NCBI RefSeq assembly: GCF_029784135.1
Contig: NC_073746.1
Coordinates: 224,577,882 to 224,641,881 of the forward strand
Source of the DNA: Toxorhynchites rutilus septentrionalis
Lineage: Eukaryota; Arthropoda; Insecta; Diptera; Culicidae
DNA length: 64,000 bases
Reading direction: 5' to 3'
Made by a program: the position numbers and the translations under genes. The stretch's first letter is position 1; each line of letters starts with the position of its first letter. The notes beneath the pieces were generated by a model, which worked only from the letters and a program-made list of their open reading frames with translations, did not search any database and had not been told where the DNA came from. Below, piece by piece: positions 56,521 to 64,000 of this stretch.

Positions 56521-57397
56521 GGGTGTCCATTTTCATTTTGGTCTGAAAAATCCATTTTTTCGCATTTTTGCCAAAAATGACTTTTTTCAAAAATTCATAA
56601 CATTCGAATCACTGGACTGGAATTCAGATGTTCGACATATTATATTAAAGCCAAATAGCTGGTCTTTTTTGGAAAAATACTACAGTTGCAGAAAATTTTA
56701 ATAATGTTTTCGTTATTATTGATTGTATTTGTTTTTTTTTGTAGTTTCTATGGTCTCGGGATATATTTTAGGCGCTGGAAAGCTGAGATTTTTTCATATA
56801 AGATATCTTGAAACCAGGGAGGCGTTTTTTTTCGTTTTGAGTTATGATTTTTCAAAGTTAAGCGATGATCCGAAAAATATTTTTTTCCCATTTTTTCCAC
56901 TACAAAAAATCATAACTTTTGATCTACTGGACCGATTCAGATGATTGATACATCAAATTAAAGCCAATGAGCTAGTCTTGAAAAAAATATTTATTTAGGT
57001 TTTATTTTTCGTTTTTAAGTTATGATTTTTCAAAGTTAAGTTTTCGTTCAGTATTCCTATGCGACTAGACTGGATGTATGAGACTATAATCCAATTAATT
57101 GGCAAGTGTATTATTTTTGTTCAAAAAAGGCTAGCTAGTAGGCTTTAATTTGATATGTCGATCATCTGAATCAGTCCAGTTATTTTTTGGACCATCGGGT
57201 AACTTTGAAAAATCATAACTCAAAAACAAAAAAAAAACGCCTCCCTGGTTTCAAGACATGTCATGTGAAAAATCCTAAGCTTTCCATAAAAAATATTAAA
57301 AAATATAGCGCCCTTGGTACCAAGACCATGACAACTATAAAAAACAAATACAATCAATAATGATAATTCGAATCGTTTTAAATTAAAAAGGACACCC
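56521..57397. mobile_element. Foldback element with arms of about 400 bp
   Basis: 877 bp between TA dinucleotides (56519-56520, 57398-57399). Ends GGGTGTCC and GGACACCC. The left arm, read inverted, matches the right arm through AAAATCATAACTCAAAA, ACGCCTCCCTGGTTTCAAGA, AGCTTTCC, CCAAGACCATG-type and CAAATACAATCAATAAT blocks, with moderate divergence. The loop is near 57000-57110. No coding capacity; the TA duplication points to mobilisation by a Tc1/mariner-type transposase. Confidence 0.82.
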
Positions 57398-57528
57398 TAA
57401 CAAAAAAATAAATAAAATACGGGTTTAATAATTTGCGATAAAGAACGAAACTATCACTTTTACAAAAATCTGAGAACTACTATATCGGTTTCACATGGAA
57501 TGGCTGAATTAGTATAAGTAAAAATGTT

Positions 57529-59732
57529 AAAAAACAGGAAGTGGGTTATATCTATGGTATAACCGCAAGGGTGACGTAGGACTATCGTTGATTTAGAGAT
57601 CATTTGTTTGAAGTTGAATCTAAATCCATTCTGAATGAATGAATAAATGAATATTTGGGGGACTTCGAAAACGAGAGCGTTACGTTGGAGGCACAAGGTT
57701 TTATGCATCCAAAATAGGATACGAAAAACCTTGTTCTGAAGAATAATCTTCAGAAGCTTTCCTGCTAACTGTACTTGATTGACAAATCACAAACCCAAAT
57801 GTATTATATGGATATTTTATGGATAGAAAACATTGAAATAAACTCTTTCGCTTGAATGTAACTTTCAATTTCAAGGTGAACTGGCAGATTATTTTCCAGC
57901 AACGATTAGATATTTCCACATTTTCCTCGATACTGGAAGCCCACCAGTGGTTAATGCTAATTCGGTAACCACCGTGTTAATACTTGATTGAAACATATTT
58001 GGTCACAGTGTTACATGGATAGAAAACATTCAAATAAACTCTTTCACATGAATGTATTTTTAAATTCCCAGAGGAACTGGCAGATTATTTTCCGGATCTT
58101 TCTCGATGCTGAATGGCATCCAAACGGAAAGAATTCCGTGCGTGTATGTGTGTGTATAGCGGCTGCTTCGATGGTCACCTTCTCTTCTGAAGGATCGGCT
58201 TCTCTGTGCTCCCTCACAGTTTCAAACAAACTGCTTGCGTTTCAGGGCAGATCTCGATCCTTCGCCGTCCAGCACCCTCAGGAACGATGTTGTCTTGTCG
58301 ATGTCCTCACGAAAAATGAATGCATCTCACCGCCATATATCGCTTAAGTATGCTTTTTGTGCGTGATTGAATCGAGAGAAGGCGTGGTTTACGATGGCAA
58401 TTTGGAAGGCAAACTAGAGGGGAATGAACTCCCTGAGCTCGGAACTTTCGGCGAGTGAGCAATAATCGATTGCGGGCGCATACAATATTGGATACGGAAA
58501 TATCCTACTGATGGGAAAGAATAATCTTCAGAAGCTATCCTGTTAATTGCGATTGATTGAAAAATCACAAAACCAAATGTATTTGGTCACAGTGTTACAT
58601 GGATAGACAACATTAAAATAAACTCTTTCACATGAATGTATTTTTAAATTCCCAGAGGAACTGGCAGATTATTTTCCAGCATTGATTAGATATTTCCGGA
58701 ACTTTCTCGATGCTGAATGGCATCCAAACGGAAAGAATTCTGCGCGTGTATGTGTCGTTCCTTCGCCGTCCACCTCCTCCAGCACGTTAGGCAACGATGT
58801 TGTCTTGTCGATGTCCTCACGAAAAATGAATGCATCTCACCACCAGAATATCGCTTAAGTATGCTTTTTGTGCGTGATTGAATCGAGAGAAGGTGTGGTT
58901 TACGATGGCAATTTGGAAGGCAAACTAAAGGGGAATGAACTCTCAGAGCTCGAAACTTTCGGCGACTGAGCAATAATCGATTGCGTACGCATACAATATT
59001 GGATACGAAAATATCCTACTGATGGGGAAGAATAATCTTCAGAAGCTTTTCTGCTAATTACACTTGGTTGAAAAATTACAAAGTCAAATGTATTTGATCG
59101 CTGTGTTATATGGTTAGAAAACATTAAAATAAACTCTTTCACATGAATGTATTTTTAAATTCCCAGAGAAACTGGCAGATTATTTTCCAGAAATGATTAG
59201 ATGTTTCTGGAACTTTCTCGATGCTGAATGGCATCCAAACGGAAAGAATTCCGCGCGTGTATGTGTTATAGCGATGTCTTCCCGGGGAACCGTTTGTGGC
59301 ATCACTCTCCTCCTGATGGATTCCCTTCTGGCCTAGGGTGCACAAACAGGCTCTTGGTGACACCGTTCATCCGCGCTTTCATGATAAACGAAGTTAGCTT
59401 CACCACAACAGCGACAACATGCTTCAATCGCTGTTCAATTAGAACTGAGTGGATTTCCGAGCGGCGCTCGCTTATATACCGATTGGTGATTTCAATACTC
59501 TGTTTTGAAAGCAATTTTAAGACTATTGAAACACGTTTTTGGATAAAAAAGTAACAAGTATAGAACGCGTAGACATTTTATCTTTCGACTGAGGTGTTTA
59601 TCATACCATTTCGTTTAGTTGTTTAGGAGCTATTAACGCTCAAAATCTCGGTCTCCGGCGTAACGCTTTCGTTTTCGAAACTTTTATTTTACACCCCGGT
59701 ATAGAAATGAAAGACGTAGTCCTACGTCAAAA
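57529..59732 (-). mobile_element. Composite repeat copy D, full length
   Basis: Starts AAAAAACAGGAAGTGGGTTA and ends CCTACGTCAAA. The flanks AAAAATGTT (57520-57528) and AAAAATGTT (59731-59739) suggest a 7-9-bp target duplication, its exact length masked by A-runs. It has the fewest internal units of the four copies and is more diverged: the long unit near 58150-58240 contains an extra GC-rich insert (GCGGCTGCTTCGATGGTCAC). No retrotransposon is inserted. Confidence 0.75.
59443..59478 (-). promoter_or_regulatory. Candidate core promoter in repeat D
   Basis: On the minus strand, TATATAAG (59478-59471) then TCAGTT (59448-59443), preserving the same spacing despite divergence elsewhere in this copy. 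Confidence 0.5.
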
Positions 59733-59739
59733 AAATGTT

Positions 59740-62518
59740 CAGATGGTCAACACAACTTCTTAGCACTAATCATTAGTTTTGAAACCCAAAGTTAATCGGT
59801 TTGATTCAGCCTGAGGGCATCCGTATACTAGCACATAGGATTTGACAGCGTCAAACATGTCCGGGTCGCAAATGCAATTTGCGACCACTGTCACTCGCGA
59901 GAACTGCCAAACTCTCAAGCTGGTGTAAAACAAGGCACTTAACATACTACCAGGTGGGTCAAAACGTGAAGTGGTTTTCTGCAGCCATTTAAAAAATACA
60001 CAAAAGTAAATTAAGACGATTGAGCACAATTTGTGGAATATACTGATACTTTATGAAATACTCATTGCTATATTCATTATATTCATTACGTTTTACGCTG
60101 CAAGCGTTTCATTTATTGTCTTTGCGTTGAAGGCACCATAATGATTTGCGCCATTTGGAAAACGAAATTAAGGACGAAATTAACACACTTCTAGAACAAA
60201 AAATAATGAATGAAAATTTACTTTTCTGTATTCAATATGTATTCTATGTAATAGAGTAATACGTTTCCTCGAAAATTGTGAAATAATATGAAACTGAAAT
60301 TGTGTTTGATGCTGATTTTATATTATAATGGTGAGTTTTTGTGATTATTGTGTTGTAAAATATTTGGGAATATACAACCAAATGGCTAAGTAAGCGTCAG
60401 GACTACGTGTTTTAAGTAATCGAATAACTTAAAAATCTACATACTATTTATAAGATTTCAAAACTACCTTCTTTAAATTTTCACGAATTTAACGATTGTT
60501 TCGAGTTAAATATGACGTTTACGTTTACGTGCGTTTTAAGCCAGATGTAAAGAAGGTATTTTAGTGCGGTGATAGCTGTGTTCTTCGGCTGAAAAGTAAA
60601 GCTAAAAATTTGTTTCGTTTCGAGTGATGTCGTCACACAACTGATCCGGTTCGAATTTTCGATTGTCATTCTGTGAATGGTGCTGCATAGTATAAATTGT
60701 GGATTAGATTTTTACGGAAATGATGTTTGATGATGAGCGTTGGAGATGTTATATTATCATTCAGACCCTTGTGATCATCATGATCATTACATTTCACATA
60801 AATTTTTTTTTCAAAAAACAATTCTTTTTTTAGTTAGCGAATGGGCGCACCTTGTTCCATAGATTTGCCTTGAGTTCGCCGAGTAATTTGATAGGTTTGG
60901 CAATGACAGCTAAATTTGTAGCACATCTTGACTCGCGGATCATATCCCCTTGCCCGGGGCTTGGTTTGATTAGTCTGACTAACCGGGATGAAAGACTACG
61001 TTACGATTCATCTGCTACCGTTACGTTTAAAGTTGATGATGAATACGCCTAAATGTTGCCTACACGCTGCTCGGATTTTAATCGGAAGACAATAAAAACA
61101 CTTTTGCAATCACGTTGAATCAGTTAACCCTTTATAAGGCCGTTGCAACTATCCAGCCACCCAAAAAAAGTTTTTTTCACCGCACTGCACTGGAGACTGA
61201 CACTGAATTTTACGTCTTTTCGTTTGCAGAGTGTCGGCACTGGAAATGATAACAACAAAGTTGAAACATTATTTTAAGAAAAGACCACTATCGACGCCAG
61301 ACGAAAAGTTCATTGTCGGTCCTCTACCTTGGACGGGGCTGAATAGTAACAATCCTTATATAAATTAAGATGTAATTCCCTGATGGAGCTTTTATTCATA
61401 TATTCTTGTATTGTACATTGTACATTATAGATAAAACATTCCTTCCAAATTTACATTAAAGACATTAAAGAAGTTTTTAATTGATATAGTCGCATCAATC
61501 AAAATGCATTTTCAAACAACTCCTAATATAATCTTGATAATGTAAATCCAATTACCACAGAGACTGCAGAAAAAATCATCCTCTTTTATTTTACAGAATC
61601 AACCGGGCGCCTCCATTGCACGCGTTTCGTACTGTGTAGAATAATCCTCTCTGCGGGAAAAAATACAAATTAAAGAGGAACGAAAATTCTACTAAAACCA
61701 AAAATGAAGTGACATTAACGTTCCGGTAGATTCAGATCTCGCCAGCACGCCACGAGATCATAGTCGTGTAAGTATTACGTGTGTTTAACATGTATCGCTC
61801 TCTTATTTTTGTTCCCTTCTCGTGCGGCAATGGGAAGGTGTTCCTTGAGGAATTATTATTGGACAAAATATTTACCTGCAAGTTTCATGAAAAATGGAAT
61901 CATGATAATGTCTCGAACTTTGAAGATGATTTATTTTGAAACAACGTTGTTCGCAACCTAATACTTATCCATCATATACCGGGTTTCACCGATTTACAAA
62001 GCTGTTACATAACCTTTTTGTATTTTTATCTTTATTTGACTGAGAGTGCTCTCGATGCTTCCGCTGGAAGAACGCTTCCCAATGTTATGATTTTCCACAG
62101 CATTGACTTTCACGAATCCTCTGTTCCCGTTCATTGCTCAAATACATGAAAGAGACGATTCAAGACGAGGATCCACACGCGTTATCGATTGATGTTTTCC
62201 GAGCTATTTTTTCTATTCCTATTTCCTATTATTTTTCCTTTATTTATTCCTTTATTCCTTTATTTTTCTATAGCTATTTCCTATATTTATTGATCAAAAC
62301 AACTAAAACAACGGAAAATGTAACTGGTCTTATAGAAACTTAACACTTGAAAAACACCCGTTTACGCTTAGCGCCTGCACACACACATATGAAAATCATG
62401 CAGTGTATGGTAGTCACCAATACCTACACACTAGAATATGAATTGAAACATTGTTTGTTTACAATGACACCAATCAGCAAGATCACCTTCTGGTCTTATA
62501 GAAGTTGGACAGAGTGTA
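59740..62518. other. Unassigned AT-rich sequence
   Basis: An 87-codon minus-strand frame (59766-60029) and a 66-codon plus-strand frame (60852-61052) show no recognisable domain. No terminal repeats or RNA genes identified over this 2.8 kb. Confidence 0.4.
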
Positions 62519-62520
62519 TA

Positions 62521-62777
62521 TGAGGGGCTTAGAATGAAAGGGGTGTAAGTGATTTGATCGATTTCTCTACGTCGACTCTCTCTTTTGGTCATAACTTAGC
62601 TGCAAATACATTCCCAGCTGTATTTGACAATGTGGAAGATAGGTCAGAACCTCATCTATCAGATTCCATAGCAAACTTAAATTGGAACGTTTATGCAGTT
62701 GAGTTATTAACTAAATAAAAAGTTGATGAAGAGAAATTGATCAAGTCACTTACACCCCTTGCATTCTGAATCCCTCA
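62521..62777. mobile_element. MITE with 47-bp terminal inverted repeats and TA duplication
   Basis: 257 bp between TA dinucleotides (62519-62520, 62778-62779). The ends match at 41 of 47 positions (62521-62567 versus 62731-62777), centred on AAGGGGTGTAAGTGA. No ORF. TA insertion suggests cross-mobilisation by a Tc1/mariner-type transposase. Confidence 0.87.
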
Positions 62778-62939
62778 TACGCGTATTATAGGGTGGCAAT
62801 GGATGTATGGAAAAAAAATCATCTTCGAATTTCAAAAACAAACCATGTACAATTTGTTTATTAGCCCAAAAAATGACCTGTCCAAAGTTTCAGCTTAATC
62901 GGACATGATTTAGGAGTGCCTCAAAGTTTTGATTGTTGA

Positions 62940-63120
62940 TCCTCGAAAATCTTCCAAGGGAAATTATCTACAAAAATAGAATTGAAGAATATAGAGTAAC
63001 TCCACGTCAAATCATCCTAAAAACAGTTGATTTTGACGCGACTCTCTCCGATTTGTTCAATCTTTGTATATATAAGGCCATCTACGCACTAGGCAACCTA
63101 AGTTGGAAAGTAACTTAACG
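62940..63120. repeat. Copy of a dispersed block shared with 49012 and 53528
   Basis: AGAGTAACTCCACG (about 62993) and GATTTTGACGCGACTCTCTC (about 63030) match, with divergence, the blocks near 49012-49070 and 53530-53550. Three copies in the window show this is a dispersed repeat of unknown type. Confidence 0.45.
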
Positions 63121-63141
63121 ATAGCTTAACGCACGTTTTAT

Positions 63142-63204
63142 GAACGACGATATATCGTCGTTCGGTGCACTTGCCAAAAATACCAACGACGATATATCGT
63201 TGCG
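63142..63204. repeat. Palindrome pair around CGACGATATATCGT
   Basis: 63142-63163 is a 22-bp perfect palindrome (half-site GAACGACGATA). Forty-two bases on, 63184-63202 repeats CAACGACGATATATCGTTG, imperfectly palindromic. It could be a paired protein-binding site, a MITE end or a cruciform-prone site. Confidence 0.6.
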
Positions 63205-63724
63205 CCGTTGAGGCGTTATTGTACTCATCATAAGAGGTCTGTGTTAAAATAACTTTATAAAATGTTAAAATGGTTTATATTCGATGCAACACAAGTGAAA
63301 ACATGGCCGAAACCCGTTTTAGTGGCCAGAAAACTAGCTATAAATATCTATAATAACACTTATATTTTTTTAGTGACGTATTACCAGCCGCACAATCCAC
63401 TTGTGTAGTAGATCTGTCTGACGCTTGCCGTGCATCATAGCGTTATCCTTCCGTTTTATTATCCGACTTCTGTTATTGTATTGCAAATGATTGCAAAATG
63501 TAATGTCTATACATTATACTAAAAGATGTATATAGAGCTATGACCAAATGATGACTTTTTTATGTGCAATTGCCGTTTGAAAAATAGAAATCACTTTTGT
63601 ACGATTTTTGTTATGTCTTACGTTCATGTTATTCTTATGATTTTCAACAAATAATCAAACACAATTCGTATCGTTTTATTCTCCCTTATTTCCGAATATG
63701 ATGCTTTTTTATACTTTGTAAATA

Positions 63725-64000
63725 TGTCAATATATGGCAACACTTAAACATATCTTGTGTTGTACTTATCGCATCGGGTCATACTATACGGCTATTTAAA
63801 GACGACAATCTGTGCTACAAGTGTCGTTTTGACAGTGTTGTGATTGTCCTTTTCAGTCTCAAGTTATAGCGCGTCAAAGATGGAGTCCACCAAGCAAGAA
63901 TTTCACCATATTTTACGTTTTTACTACCTGCGAGGTAAAACTGCAACGAAGGCGACCGAAAAAATTCGTGTAGTTTATGGACCCGATACTGTAACGATTC
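63725..64000 (+). mobile_element. Mariner, 5' part, cut by window end
   Basis: From GTCAATATATGGCAACACTT (about 63729) this region matches the 5' untranslated and N-terminal coding part of the mariner at 54764-56040, with only a few differences. The outermost terminal repeat (GGGTTGGGG) is not found upstream, so the left end is truncated or rearranged. Confidence 0.88.
63881..64000 (+). CDS. Mariner transposase N-terminus (partial, runs off window)
   Basis: ATG at 63881 (MESTKQEFHHILRFYYLRG) gives 40 codons to the window edge without a lesion. The protein starts the same way as the one at 54841-55855 but reads GPDTVT where that copy has GPATVQ. Whether the catalytic part is intact cannot be judged from this window. 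Confidence 0.85.

Noticed and set aside
7843..59732. LTR retrotransposon or endogenous retrovirus explanation for the paired repeats
   Set aside because: No direct long terminal repeats with TG...CA ends, no primer-binding site and no protease or integrase motifs; the ends are inverted rather than direct.
59766..60029. 87-codon antisense ORF as a host gene
   Set aside because: No splice context, no domain and no supporting features; kept only as part of the unassigned region.

Overview
This is a eukaryotic, AT-rich window in which transposable elements and their relics account for most of what can be identified. The best fit is a culicine mosquito, probably Aedes. The evidence is two DD37E IS630-Tc1-mariner (ITmD37E) elements, several DD34D mariners, tRNA-headed SINEs with a (GAA)n tail, I-clade retrotransposons of mosquito type and numerous TA-flanked MITEs. 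The species is an inference; nothing here proves it. No bacterial or viral gene organisation is present.

Layout. Positions 1-7680 hold a decayed I-clade non-LTR retrotransposon (gag-like ORF1, then an endonuclease/RT/RNase H ORF2), split by an antisense Jockey-group element (3834-6383) with a 6-bp target duplication. Four copies of one composite repeat follow: A 7843-18114 (+), B 24163-31388 (+), C 37152-40452 (-) and D 57529-59732 (-). Its two ends share inverted motifs, its interior alternates a unit of about 197 bp with a unit of about 330 bp, and near one end it has a well-spaced TATA/initiator pair. Copies A and B are each split at the same internal position by a related but clearly diverged I-superfamily retrotransposon (9842-16480 and 25260-30355). 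The first carries a SINE in its ORF1.

Between A and B lie the best candidates for host coding sequence: a terminal exon of a coiled-coil, lysine-tailed protein resembling dynein regulatory complex subunit 9 (18563-19078), and a weaker antisense exon candidate (21150-21361). A structurally intact ITmD37E transposon (19682-20977; 362-aa transposase, 27-bp perfect terminal repeats, TA duplication) sits between them. A second, frameshifted ITmD37E with 49-bp perfect terminal repeats is at 40751-42030.

The rest is mostly unassigned AT-rich sequence with mariner or Tc1 relics (36700, 44690, 47558, 50160, 52850, 53814), one nearly intact mariner (54764-56040, two lesions), the start of a near-identical mariner cut by the window end (63725-64000), a large foldback element (56521-57397) and MITEs (43951, 62521).

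Most notable points: two diverged retrotransposons independently placed in the same site of a repeat, which suggests a sequence-specific retrotransposon lineage; the promoter-bearing composite repeat itself; and the apparently intact ITmD37E. All family assignments come from reading motifs, not from database searches.
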